Notes under the pieces: generated by a model
What the model was told of the DNA's origin: nothing
Seen by the model: only the letters and a program-made list of their open reading frames with translations
The model's database searches: none
Assembly (NCBI GenBank): GCA_004352715.1
Contig: SCFE01000026.1
Span: 926,905 to 968,129, forward strand
Origin: Hofstenia miamia
Taxonomy: Eukaryota > Xenacoelomorpha > Acoela
DNA length: 41,225 bases
Direction of reading: 5' to 3'
Part shown: piece by piece, positions 8,911 through 20,625 of the stretch
Position numbering within the stretch: position 1 is the stretch's first letter
Layout: every line of letters starts with the position of its first letter
Translations under genes and position numbers: made by a program

Positions 8911-10335
8911 ACAAGAATGTTAAAATTACACTTGTGTTCAAAAAGGGCAACCCACTAAATGCAGAAAACCACTGTCCAGTAGCAATAAATCATGTGCCCT
9001 CTAAAATCTATGGAAGGCTATTATGTAACCAAATTATTTCTTACATCAATGAATATAAAATGGTCAGTGATAAACAGTTTGGTTTTCAGAAATCATACAG
9101 TATTACAGATGCACACTTATATATTACTGAAAGTATAAAGTCCAGTTTAAACAATTATATTAGCAGTGCAGTTGCTCTTCTAGACCTAAGAAAAGCCTTT
9201 GATAGTCTAAGTTTTAAATATTGTATAAAAAACTTCGAATGTATGGATTTTCCCCTAACATAAAGTTACTAACATCATTTATTGAAAACAGTAAACAAAG
9301 AGTAGGAATCCCTCAATTCCCTTTGTTAGGCCTTATTCTGTTTTTTTGTACGTCAACAAGCAAAATTTCATAAACTGTGAGGTAATCCAGTATTCAGACG
9401 ATACTTGTCTCATTGCGCGGGAGGTAATCCAGTATTCAGACGATACTTGTCTCATTGCGCGGGATTCAAGTCCAATTACTGCATCGAGAACACTTCAAAA
9501 TAATATTGAGAACATCATAGTATATTTCAAAAGTAACCAACTAAAAAATGCAGGCAAGACCCAATTTACTATCTTTACACCACATGAACAGCAACAACAA
9601 AGTAAGAACATTCAATTAAACATACATGTAGATGAATCCAGTGAGCCACTAGAACAATCAGACAGTGTTACATATTTGGGTGTTGAGATCGACAGAAGAT
9701 TTACTTTTGAAAACTCTGTATCCAGTGAGGTCAGGAAAATGTTCAGAAGTATACAATACCTAAAACAAATAAAGCACATAACCACAAACAAGCAAATATT
9801 GCAGGTTTTTGTAAGTAGCCATTTAGTTTTAGGTATTGTATACTTCTTGCATGAGAGGTTTAACAAGGTCCTTGACAACAAATGACGAGTGAGAAGCTAC
9901 AAGAGATTCAAATGCTAGCGCCAAAGTTTTACATTCAACATGCTAGCCTGGTTACCATGTATAAGTACAGTACTAAATGTGACAGGTGCTTTGAATTTCC
10001 TTGGTAATTACCTCATGCTAAATAACCGTACAAAAATGAATAATTGTCAGTAATGTATAATTCTCACAATGAAATAAATACAACAGCTGCAAGCAGAAAT
10101 TGGAATAGTCTACCACAAGAGATCAGAGATTCTAAATCATTAAATATATTTAAAAGAAAACTTTTTAATTATCTATTTTTTAAAAACTGTGTTATATGTG
10201 TTATTTTATTTGTAAATTTTTAGCTTTGTTTAAATGTCTGTGTTTGTCTTGTTGCGTGCACTGCCATTTTTGTAAATATGTTGGTGTATGCAGCATGCGG
10301 AAATGGAATCTATAAATAAAGTTATTGAAATGTTA
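8911..10335 (+). pseudogene. Non-LTR retrotransposon, RT domain to 3' end (decayed)
   Basis: Reading starts in the fingers region (KITLVFKKGNPLNAENH, SDKQFGFQKSYS) and continues with VALLDLRKAFDSLSF, the RT motif holding the first catalytic Asp. A stop falls at about 9261. A second frame from about 9349 carries VIQYSDDTCLIAR (YxDD box), GKTQFTIF, SVTYLGVEIDRRFTF and thumb sequence to 9885. The tail fragment SRNWNSLPQEIRDSKSLNIF (about 10090-10150) is the conserved C-terminus of CR1/Jockey-like LINEs. An AATAAA at 10315-10320 is followed by the element end. The block between the two Asp motifs is largely missing, and 42 bp with the YxDD motif is duplicated in tandem. A dead copy. Confidence 0.82.
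9379..9462 (+). repeat. 42-bp tandem duplication of the RT catalytic box
   Basis: GAGGTAATCCAGTATTCAGA... (42 bp) occurs at 9379-9420 and again, identical, at 9421-9462. It repeats EVIQYSDDTCLIAR in frame, so the predicted protein has two YSDD motifs in a row. Confidence 0.9.
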
Positions 10336-10582
10336 CTAAGGACATTTTGTTGAATCTTGTGAAGTTTGTATTGAAGCAGAGCAATACTTCACATTATCTT
10401 CAAAAATCAAATTATTTTTCTATTTCTAATGTAATTGAACGAAGGATGACTGAATTATGAATTTTGGCTTCATTAATAGTTAGAAATTTACAAAACTACA
10501 ACAATAATTTGAAGAGAATCAAAATTTCTGTTGTACTTACAATTAAAAATAACTAAAACTACAAAATAAGCATGCTACAAAA

Positions 10583-13500
10583 TTAATCACTATCTGAACG
10601 ACGTCTGCTGCGACTAGAATGTGACTTATTTGACTTTTCCACCCAAACACTACGAGATTTTTTCTCATAACTGGAATCTCTGTGATGGTGTTTCTTGTGC
10701 TTCTTCTTTTTCTTCTTCTCTTCTTTATGCTTCTTTTTATGTTTTGTTGAAGTTTCGCCTGAGTTTGAAATACCAAGTTTTCTAAGAAGTTTGATTTTTT
10801 GCTTATTACTAATCATGTCTATTAAAGACTGAATCTCTTGCTCTTCGGAATTCTTTTCTGGTATCAATTGCTAAAAAATCTTCAACATTAAAATACTATA
10901 AAATATTTTACAATAAATATAATTAAAAAAGTATACAAAGATGAAAACAAAACATAAACGGCAACAATAATTTATTGTCTAATGCATTTATAATCTTTAA
11001 ACTTTTACTATATTCTCTTTTTTTGTATACAGTATATACGTTTTGTCTATTTGACATACATATCTTAAAGGATAATAAAATAGTAGAAATTATGAAAATG
11101 ACATAAAATTTAGATATATGTGTGACCATAGTTTACCTTATAACATATCTCAGTGGTGACCTCATGTTGTGAATATTCACGGAGAAAAAGATATCGGTAC
11201 ACGTTCACTTGAATAATAAGAAAATATTTCAACTGTTCTCTTTGTAAAACGGGTAACAACTATTTAAAGGAATGTAGTCAAAATGAAAACTAGAACTTTA
11301 AAACTCAATATTTTATTAAACAATGCAATTACTTAGAAAATCAATTTATTTGCAAAGTTTTAGTCAGTAGGTCTAGTTCACTTTTTATTAAGAAGCATAT
11401 TCGATTAGAAGCTGCATATGCAACACAGATTTCGAGATTCATTGACAAACAAGTTATAGCATTTAATTGGAATCAACTGGCAAAATAACTGATGTTGCCA
11501 ATTATGTTTATATTTGAATAAAAAAGTTATATTTCAGATTCAATGCACCACTTAAAATTCAATAAGTCGAAAATTTCAAAGCAAATATTCCTTGTATAAT
11601 TGATTGCAATACAAATTGAGATGAAAAAACCAATCCAAATTCATTAGACTTATCCATGTTTCGTTTTTGAGTGCAATGATATTTGATTGTTTGCATATTA
11701 ATTTCTGTTAGAATAATGAGAAATGTTTTAAGATGGTTTCTACAAATTCTCAAATATGGAAACGAGAAAACAAATTGGAATGAGAATATAGAACAAACAA
11801 TCGCATACCTGATTTTTTGCATGTTCATTGTTCTTTCTTCCAAGTGCGCGTTGGCTGAGTGCATACCCTTCTTCTCTCATCATTTCCATCAGCTCAACAT
11901 TGTCTAAGCCTTTAACTGCTTCAGGGGTTAACTCCATACTTTTACCAAACAATGGGCACTAAAGACGAATTTAAACGACTATGGATTGTAAAGCAAGTGA
12001 TATACTGTAAAAAATATTTGTAACGAAAGTTCCAATGAAAGCATGCCCTTCAATAGAAACCGACAAATTTTAAAAAACATTTAATTACAACCCCGTCCAT
12101 GGACCCAATAGGATAATCTTGAATCATAACTAAAATTAAATTTACTTTTTAATACATAAATAAATTTACTTAATTATTTTTCATTTTACGGTTTGGTGAA
12201 AGCCTTAGAACGACATATGACTACGGTAAATAGAACAAGCTGCATGCGGACTAGATTTGCAACATTGAAAATTATAAAGAAAATACTACGATACAGGACG
12301 CTTTAGAATTCAGATAATTGATTGTCATAAAGGGAAGGAAAAAATTGCGATCATTTGTTTCGTTACACAGTTAGATCTGCAAACGGATATGGGATGAGGG
12401 CCGAAAATCCTAGTGATTGATCACAATAACTGGAAACTTACATCTACGTTTGCACGAATAATCCCAAACATTATTCGAGCCAGTACGAAAAAATGTCACT
12501 CAAAATTTGGTAAATTTTGCATATGATAAAGTAATTGATTTATAAAAGTAATTACATGGTGCAATTATACCGCAAATTTTTTACGAGTTCCCTCTTATCA
12601 ATATGAGTCAGCCTTCAAAGTAATGACCGCTTGACAAGAAGGGAATACGCTACATTGATAAAACAACATCAGTAATGATCAACATTTTTGTTTCTCAGAT
12701 GAAGCAATGCTTTCTGTCAATTCTTTCATTAATAAGTACAACTTTTGGGCGATGGCAACCCAAAATGCTGAACAATACAGCCCTCAAGACCGTAGGAGTA
12801 ACAAAATGTTTGGAACTTACTTTTTCAGAAGACAGTTAATCAAGAGACCTTTTTCTCAAATATTTATTTACATCTTTCCTGAATTAGTGGCGGTGTCTGT
12901 ACGGCACTCATTTCTGACAAAACGGAGTTCCTCCACATTGGGGATTGCAACTACGTGATTTTATGAAAGAGCATTTTGGAGGCTGTTCTGACCCTACAGC
13001 AGGCACGATTTTTTATTACAGTTGTGTCGATAGGGGCAGTCCATAGGCACGCGTTTTTACGCGCCATACTTGTGGACACTGGTAGGAGATCGCAAATCTA
13101 CGGCAAAACATTCTATATGTATGCGTAATTTCCATATTGTGAAGACATGAAACTTTAGCAAAAGGCTTGCTTTCGATCAGAGGGTCGGCACGCTAGACAC
13201 TTCATTGAACAGTTGCACGGAGACGCATACAACCCGACCTACGACGATAAATATATTATTTGCTTCAGTGAACAACTTTCGTCCAGTGCTAAATTGGTAT
13301 TTTTGATGGATACAGCATCACATTGAAACAATTTCAATTTAAAATTACAAGGTCGGAGACACATGATAAATTCACTCTATGATTTTGTTGCTGCAAATGA
13401 ATGTATGTTGTGACCATGGGAACACCAACCTCCTCATACGAATTTTGCATATTTTTCCAGTCGGAATTTGTGGTTGTTGTTGACAACAGTGAGCTAGTTC

Positions 13501-16338
13501 GAGGACATGCCCCAGTCACATACACGAATTCATGTTACTGGCAAATGTTTTTATATGGATCTTATCCGATGTGGGCAAGGATGTGCAGATGGAGCTGATT
13601 GAACTCCAGAACAATACGATGTTAAAGAAAAAGGCGCACGCTAATTCTTCTGCACAGAACATATCTGTAACTATATTTACAAAATTGCGACATCATACGA
13701 AAAGAAGTGCATCGATGTTCGCGAACAGCTAATTTTCCAAAATGCTGAAAAATTGCTGAAATAAACATCAAGTACGTTTATCTGAGGAGCACATTAATTA
13801 TGTTTTGCAAATGTCCTGTGCAGATCTCAAAGCTGACACTGGTAGTTTGGTGAAAGAATGCAAACATCAACATTCACATTAAATTGTTACATAGAAGTTT
13901 CAAAGTAATAAACTGCTTTTGTCATATAATTGGACATGCTATATAAGCATGAATGGTAGTATAAAACCTCGTGCATTTTAAGAAAAAGATATTCGCATCT
14001 CAGAATAATGTCACGCAGAAAAATGAAGGTTTACTTGTAAATTGTGTTCAATTTACATAAAAAGCATGAAGTTGCTGGATTATGTTGAAAAATCACTGTA
14101 AATACTTGCTGCTGCAGCTGTTCCTGGAATTAGCTAACCCCTTCTATCAGCAGTTTGAAATGAATCTTTAAAAAACACTGATTCAAATGATGAGTTCTAC
14201 TCATGAGAGAGGCTCTTATATAAAAGTGCCAACCCACGATGCAAAGCCACCAACTTTCTAAGTGTCCATGATATCGAAGCATCATGGAAACAGAATATGT
14301 TGAATGCTGCCTAAATGATTACAACCAGGTATTGCTTTGCTAAAAAAAGCTCGAGGCATACTATTGAATGATTCAAGTGATAAGCAGTAGCACGACCGAC
14401 ATCATAACAAACGGAACAGCTCCGTCTACAAAACGGAAGTGTCTGACTACAAATCTCTAGATATAGTTAACGAAGAATTGAATATCTGAACTTTAGGGAA
14501 ACACCATTCATTGCAATTCAAGTCACTATTCGTAGTAGTTCAAGCTTATCTACCTCAGCAACCGAGAATAAAGCCAAAGGAGCTGGTGTTATTAACACCA
14601 TCAGAGCCAAACGTATTTGCATGTCAGATGACAACGTCAGCAACTTACTGAGATCGAAAACAAGACAAATGATTATTATTTTGTGTTATAGGCTAGAGTT
14701 ATTATATTAATTTTAAATTGAACCTACGGGTATTCGGGAGTGTAGGTTCTACGAAAAAGAATGCCTATGAATATTTTACGGTTGGGTACAACAGCTATGT
14801 GAAATACCGTACCCGCATAGCCATATTTTGTATCTCATCCTTGTTCTGGGCATCTGGAAAATTAAATTAAGGTTGTCGCAAATATAAACTTATGCTGAAA
14901 TTATTCATTTTCAAGCAACGAGATCTAGATAGTTCTCGGATTGATGTAAAACCTCAATATAGACACAATATTAAAACGAAATGCGATGATAATGAATGCT
15001 AATTCCAATATATTCTGATGTCTTTCATATGATTGAAGTCTAAAACATTCAAGGGACAGCAAATGGAATTAAAAAAAAATGAAATAATCAATTGAGATAT
15101 TCGCATGAATGGAATGTAAATGCATTTGTAATATTTTATTTTGGTAACCTACATGAAATGATAGATAAAGGGAAAATTTACCTCTCGATCAGTATTGATA
15201 TGGCCCCATTTACGACATTTCATACATTTGACATTGCGAACACAAATTCCAAAAGGTTGATCATTAACCCAATCCAAATTCTTTGCAAAACTAAGACACA
15301 ACAATGACAGTAAACTAAAATTCAAACATTGCCATCAAATACCATGTAATGATGACAGCGCATCAAGTAAAAAGTCTTTATATATAAGGAAAAGTTTTCC
15401 GGTTTTAAGGCTGTTATGTAAACAGTTCTCTGTAAGGAATTGTTGACTGAAAATATTATTCGCTATTGGGCATATTGAAGTAAATCTGTCGACTTTTATA
15501 TTTAAGGTAAATTGGCAAAATTTCTGCAATATTAGAATTTAGGAAACCGTTGAGACAGAATCATCAACAATTAGGTCACAATTCGAAGTTATATATCAGT
15601 GAAGACTATGGCAACCCATTACACGTTTCATAGAAACATGATTCAAAATTCAATTGTATTGTACATACAATGACATAATTTGCAAAAAATTTAAAAGTAT
15701 ATTCGGCTTCTTAACATATTGTGGTCACTGAAAAAATGAAACTTTAAAGTGTAAATACATCTTGGAGAGAATGCAAATTGCAATAAGAACAATAATATCA
15801 GCTCACTGAAAAAGAAACATCACAATACAAACATATAAAAATGGTGGTATACTGAAATAAAATTTTAACTAAAAACTTTCTACAAGATCAAGGGCAATGC
15901 GATTACCTTTCACGAGGTGCATTTTTCTGCCATTCAAACTTCACTTCTTTTTCGACTTCATTGCCAGCTTCTTCTCTCTTTACTCCCGGAGGAGGTTCAT
16001 ACATAAAATTTAGTCCAAGCTTTGCCTTTTCGTTACCCATTAGTAGCCTAAGTCAACAAATGCTATATATAAGAATTAAAAAGTTGAATATTACTTATTA
16101 TTAAAGATTTCTTGTTCTCGTTCGTATTGTTTCCGCAGTTCTTCTTCTTTCTTCAAGTTCTCTTCATGCTTTTGTTCTGCCATCCATTTCTAACAAAAGT
16201 TATTACAAACCACTAAGTACTATTAACATTTAAAAAGTATTTTAAAAATCCATATAAAAAACTTACTCTTCGAAGATTATCCAAATTAGAAGGATGGAAA
16301 TCCTTTTTAGACATATAATTTTCATAAGACTTCCCCAT
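10583..16338 (-). CDS. CIR1: CIR1, corepressor interacting with RBPJ (six exons, complete)
   Basis: Minus-strand exons: 16338-16267, 16189-16095, 16047-15907, 15290-15182, 11958-11809 and 10870-10583 (TAA at 10585-10583). All have GT-AG borders, phases match, and the total is 284 codons. Order of parts: CIR N-terminal domain [49 protein letters not shown] and FEWQKNAP (residues 1-103); [13 protein letters not shown] then the zinc knuckle [16 protein letters not shown] (C-x2-C-x4-H-x6-C, about 123-140); an [20 protein letters not shown] segment; [10 protein letters not shown]; and a basic K/H-rich tail ending in SR dipeptides ([11 protein letters not shown]). In vertebrates CIR1 links RBPJ/CBF1 to histone deacetylase complexes and also associates with splicing factors, in the nucleus. 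The vertebrate protein is longer, mainly in the RS tail. Intron 2 is only 47 bp; intron 4 (3.2 kb) holds transposon relics. Confidence 0.93.
12680..13020 (+). pseudogene. mariner-type transposase relic in CIR1 intron 4
   Basis: In shifting plus-strand frames I read [14 protein letters not shown], then [20 protein letters not shown]. The latter corresponds to the QDGAPPHW-x-L-x-VRxFL block around the second catalytic Asp of mariner-like DDE transposases (Asp is Asn here). Frameshifts and stops abound. Antisense to CIR1. Confidence 0.55.
13230..13880 (+). pseudogene. hAT-family transposase relic (GTF2IRD2/ZBED5-like) in CIR1 intron 4
   Basis: Broken plus-strand frames contain [11 protein letters not shown] followed by [19 protein letters not shown] (13300-13400), resembling the LTDI-x-x-HLN-x-LN-x-x-LQGK block of this hAT group. 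They also contain [20 protein letters not shown] (about 13565-13620), and [20 protein letters not shown] (about 13776-13835), resembling the C-terminal dimerisation end R-x-LTDEHL-x-x-VLR-x-x-x-x-x-LTPD. At least three frame changes occur. Resemblance is from memory of the family, so moderate confidence. Confidence 0.5.
13881..15100. other. CIR1 intron 4, remainder
   Basis: Possibly further decayed transposon sequence (coding-like base composition at 14040-14640), but no motif I can name. From 14640 it is ordinary AT-rich intron. Confidence 0.35.
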
Positions 16339-16535
16339 CTTTGCAAATATTGAAAACTGAAAACTAAAGACTTTTACAGTACAAATCTATTATAAATTCA
16401 CTATGGTCTATTTTAGTATTAATATCTATATATCAAAGTAAAACATGAAAGTTAGGTATGTCTGACATTGAAAAAGCTCATATTGGTACATGCAAGCGCT
16501 AAAATCCACACTTTTAATCTAAACATTACGAGTGT

Positions 16536-17400
16536 CAATAATAATAATAATAATAATAATGAATGACTTTATTTAGCCGCTGAAGGCAGATACTACAAAA
16601 AAAATAAAAACATGTCAAGTTTTACGGCAGCGAGGACAGTCACAGGAGATGAAATAGGAGCAGATGGAAGAGTAGGCGAAGTTGGAGAAGGGATCAGCAA
16701 AGATGAAAGACATCACAGATTTCTTGAAGTTCATCGGCGGAGAAAAGAAATCAATGGTTGTTGGAGGGTTGAGAGTCTAGATGTAATTAGCAGCAATACA
16801 GGGATGATTGAAAAACGATTGAAGGGTGCGATGTTTGTTGGGACGACGAATGGAGAAAGTGACAACATCATCAGAGCGAGTATAGCAATAATTAGAAAAC
16901 TTTATGAAATCAAAAGGATCAAGGTCCTATTTGTAAGGGAGCAAGCGATTGAACAGGAGGAAATCACATGCATAGAAGTAGAGCGACAGCGGGAGAGTGG
17001 AGAATTTGAGAAGAGCGTCTTTGTATGGGAAGGGAGAGATCTATTTGAAAGCACGCTTCTGGAAACGTTCCATAGAGTGGAACAAGGAACGAAAAGGCCA
17101 CCAACAGGGAGAAGCGTAGAGAAGAACGGCGCGAGGAATGGACTTGAACAAAGAGTTTCACAGCAGCCGTGGAATTAAAGGGAACATTACGGAAGAGGGC
17201 AAAAAGTGAGGAATTAGCTTTGTGGAGGCGTAAGGACACATGGCCAGACCAATTTAAGTTAGCAGCAAATTGAAGAGGAAGATCAAAAGGGGGAGATACA
17301 GAAAAGGAAATACCACATGTCTTGGTTGGGCTAAAATCAAGATGGTTAACGGAAGACCAAGTGGCCAAAAGCTCATGATCAGAGGTAATATATATATATA
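16536..17400 (-). pseudogene. LINE 3' end, RT thumb and C-terminus, with (ATT)n tail
   Basis: On the minus strand the sequence reads WSSVNHLDFSPTKTCGISFS (RT palm/thumb border), ANSSLFALFRNVPFNSTAAV and PLYGTFPEACFQIDLSLP, the order found after the YxDD motif in non-LTR retrotransposons. Frames are broken at several points. The 3' end has AATAAA (plus 16568-16573) followed by ATTC and about eight ATT units (16536-16560), a microsatellite-type tail typical of LINEs lacking poly(A). The plus-strand open frame 16612-17178 is a shadow. The 5' side is cut at a TA repeat near 17400. Confidence 0.75.
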
Positions 17401-17413
17401 TGTACATGAAAAA
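17332..17413. repeat. 82-bp direct repeat, left copy (assembly overlap)
   Basis: Identical to 18188-18269. The two copies bracket the receptor contig 17415-18186, which has a single N on each side (17414 and 18187). If the receptor piece is removed, the flanks join seamlessly through the 82 bp. Confidence 0.85.
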
Positions 17414-17466
17414 NCATATGCTATTACGTAGTGCCCTTAAGAACAATAAACTTAGTAATTTCACAG

Positions 17467-18186
17467 TGGAATCTTGTTGGATTAGCAATGGAAAGGCTCT
17501 TAATTGTAAACTACCCAGTTAAATCCAAAGCCTTACTAACATTTCAAAACCGAATTTTGTTTGTGATTGGCCTAAATGTTATTGCAATTGCTATAGCCTT
17601 GTGTTTTTCTTACCAAACTTCATGGGAATTTGTATCAACAGAATATCCATACGCAATCCATGATTTTAATCTGCATTGCACATTTGGGTTTCTAGAAGCA
17701 TATGCTATTGATGAGTTTCAAGTTGAATCCTCATGGTACCAGAGTATTGTCTTTGACAGTACAAATAATTTAATTAATAAAGTTCTTGAAATTGTTTTGT
17801 TTGTTGGACTACCCATCTTCATGCAATTTGTGATTTACATTCTGGTTATATGCTCAATTTTGAAAACGAAAGTGCACACGCCTTTAGTAAAAGCATGCAT
17901 TCGATTATCAATGATCTGTCTTCTAAGCAATGCAATTTATTTGCTATTTTCATTCCCATTAATTTATCATAAGGTGCGACTTTTACAAGAGTATTGGATA
18001 AGGGATTCATTCTATTCTCCCGAAAATAATCATGAAATTTTGCCTTGGAGCACAGATGATGGCAAGTACAATGCGTATGGAATTTACTCTCTGTCACAGT
18101 TTGATAAATATATATTCCGCACTTCAGAGGACTTTTATATGCTGGTTAGTGCTATAAATCCTTGGGTGTATATTCTTTTATCTCGA
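17467..18186 (+). CDS. Rhodopsin-class GPCR fragment, TM3 to TM7 (truncated by contig end)
   Basis: After an acceptor TTTCACAG the frame reads WNLVGLAMERLLIVNYPVKS (end of TM3, ERL at the DRY position), TM4 ILFVIGLNVIAIAIALCF, an extracellular loop with a Cys (FNLHCTFGF), TM5 IVLFVGLPIFMQFVIYILVI, a short third loop ILKTKVHTPLVKA, TM6 LSMICLLSNAIYLLFSFPLI, a roughly 60-residue extracellular loop, then SAINPWVYILLSR with a canonical NPxxY. The frame runs into the N at 18187, so the C-terminal tail is missing; TM1-TM2 are also missing. NPWVYILL recalls prostanoid receptors (DPWVYIL), but other prostanoid signatures are not evident, so no ligand is proposed. It differs from the receptor at 1271-2500. 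Confidence 0.78.
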
Positions 18187-18187
18187 N

Positions 18188-18269
18188 TAAAATCAAGATG
18201 GTTAACGGAAGACCAAGTGGCCAAAAGCTCATGATCAGAGGTAATATATATATATATGTACATGAAAAA
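18188..18269. repeat. 82-bp direct repeat, right copy
   Basis: Identical partner of 17332-17413, with the same TA run and GTACATGAAAAA end. Its continuation (TAAGATCAAAAGC...) is probably the true sequence next to the LINE at 16536-17400. Confidence 0.85.
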
Positions 18270-18786
18270 ATAAGATCAAAAGCGGCAGCTATTTGCAATC
18301 TAAAACAATTAAAAAGAATAATAGATGCATTAGTAAATTTTGGCCTCATAAAATTGACTTTATTAACCAAAGACTCCATTTATTTATATATTATTTTTAT
18401 CCCAAAATTTAAAACAATTTGGGTCTAAACTGTAAGTATTTATATCAACACTAGAATGTTAAATTGAAAGACAAATCTAAATAAATAGTTTTGTAGTTGT
18501 AGTACACTATGGATATATCAATTAGGACATTTTTTGAGTTAATGTGTAAAAGGAGATTGTATTGAAAATTTTGATTTTATTGACTTATGACAGCCCTAGT
18601 AATTACAAATATGTATGCATTTTATTGAACATTAATCATTGATAAAGAATATAGAATTTTTAACTAATCCATAGAACAATGTTTAATATCAAAAGGCAAG
18701 AGATAAGTGCAACCCTATAGTATATTATTCAAAGTACGACAGACAGTTAAAAGTACTAAATATATATAAATAGCACACTCCATGGA
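18270..18786. other. No recognised feature
   Basis: AT-rich sequence between the receptor junction and the duplicated syntaxin block. No gene or repeat seen. Confidence 0.4.
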
Positions 18787-19926
18787 TTCTTAGACCTTGA
18801 GTATAAATTATAAAGATGTAAATTCCATAATCATGATTATTGCATTACAAAGAAATAAATGAACCATAACCTGAGTAGGTATATTTGAAAATCTGATTTT
18901 TAAGAAAAAATTAATAAGTAACTCTACGTTTTGGGAAGGTATTTATGACAATATTTTGTCCGCTAATTAGCCATATAATTGTAACTACATTATTAATAGA
19001 TATTTCTTCTTAAGATATCTCATAAGTTTTACAAAGTGCCATACCTACGACCCCGTACAGAAATAATCAAAATTTCCATGCTGCAAACATTGACACGCGG
19101 GCCTGCACACAATACACATGCTCTTAAATAAAATCCCGACCGGTATTGTTAAAATAATGCATTATCGATTTTGGTAACGTTATATCGCCGGCCCCTAGTC
19201 GTGAGAGTACTTACCGCTTTTTCATTAAGCATGTTTATGCCTAACAGGATTCCAAGTTGAAACATCTCGAAGTACAGTGTCCCGCATTTAAAAGCTTAAA
19301 AACCAATTTAAATACATTACAAAACAAACAAAACATTCGCATTTTTTTGATGACATATACTTAAAAATATTACTTTGATTTGTTCAAAAACGAATATATA
19401 AATTTTCAACAATAAATATAATCAAATTTACAAAATACTGGCTCTAAACAATAATCCTAATTCCAAAATAATTCAATTAAACAATCAACTATCATACCAA
19501 TCCAAAAATAACAAAGAAAATGAACAAATGATTAAAAAGAAAAGAATCCAAAATCGCAGACCGGCATTGTTGCGAATCGCCTCTCTCACGAATTCATTGC
19601 CCTCTTTTATATTTTCTGTGGTATGCATCACTGTATGTTCTAGATGATCTAATTGTTCCTGTTGTTCCAACACCTTCTCTGTAAACAAATGCTGCAATTT
19701 TGAAATTTCAACAACTTGGCTTTCCACATGTCTCACTTCCTCAGCCATTGAAGAAAACTCATCAAAAAGTCGTTTATTCTCATCTGCAAATATTTGCATT
19801 TCTTCTTTGGATAAGGTAGTCGGATTCTCAACTACCTTATGCGGGCCTTCGACGATTGAACTGTTCTGCGATTTGGGTTGTATTCTATGACGCAAAACGC
19901 TGTTTTCTAATTTCTGGGTGTTTCTC
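18787..19926. repeat. 1,140-bp block duplicated at 19928-21067
   Basis: The block repeats with a constant 1,141-base offset wherever I compared the two (both ends and the coding part), and a single N (19927) lies between. It contains the 3' flank and the C-terminal half of syntaxin-18. Best explained as two overlapping contigs (or haplotypes) placed end to end. Confidence 0.88.
19485..19926 (-). pseudogene. Second copy of the STX18 C-terminal half (assembly duplicate)
   Basis: Minus-strand codons equal to residues of about 146-291 of the full gene at 20626-21501, including the SNARE helix, the membrane anchor and the DWYDS end. It has no N-terminus and stops at the N. Not an independent gene unless long reads show otherwise. 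Confidence 0.85.
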
Positions 19927-20625
19927 NTTCTTAGACCTTGAGTATAAATTATAAAGATGTAAATTCCATAATCATGATTATTGCATTACAAAGAAATAAA
20001 TGAACCATAACCTGAGTAGGTATATTTGAAAATCTGATTTTTAAGAAAAAATTAATAAGTAACTCTACGTTTTGGGAAGGTATTTATGACAATATTTTGT
20101 CCGCTAATTAGCCATATAATTGTAACTACATTATTAATAGATATTTCTTCTTAAGATATCTCATAAGTTTTACAAAGTGCCATACCTACGACCCCGTACA
20201 GAAATAATCAAAATTTCCATGCTGCAAACATTGACACGCGGGCCTGCACACAATACACATGCTCTTAAATAAAATCCCGACCGGTATTGTTAAAATAATG
20301 CATTATCGATTTTGGTAACGTTATATCGCCGGCCCCTAGTCGTGAGAGTACTTACCGCTTTTTCATTAAGCATGTTTATGCCTAACAGGATTCCAAGTTG
20401 AAACATCTCGAAGTACAGTGTCCCGCATTTAAAAGCTTAAAAACCAATTTAAATACATTACAAAACAAACAAAACATTCGCATTTTTTTGATGACATATA
20501 CTTAAAAATATTACTTTGATTTGTTCAAAAACGAATATATAAATTTTCAACAATAAATATAATCAAATTTACAAAATACTGGCTCTAAACAATAATCCTA
20601 ATTCCAAAATAATTCAATTAAACAA

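Noticed and set aside
10543-10776. Lysine/arginine-rich second frame over CIR1 exon 6
   Set aside because: Alternative frame of the same basic, low-complexity DNA; the other frame splices correctly and carries [10 protein letters not shown].
16612-17178. 188-codon plus-strand open frame rich in E, R and G
   Set aside because: The opposite strand reads RT thumb motifs, AATAAA and an (ATT)n tail, so the plus frame is the shadow of a LINE.
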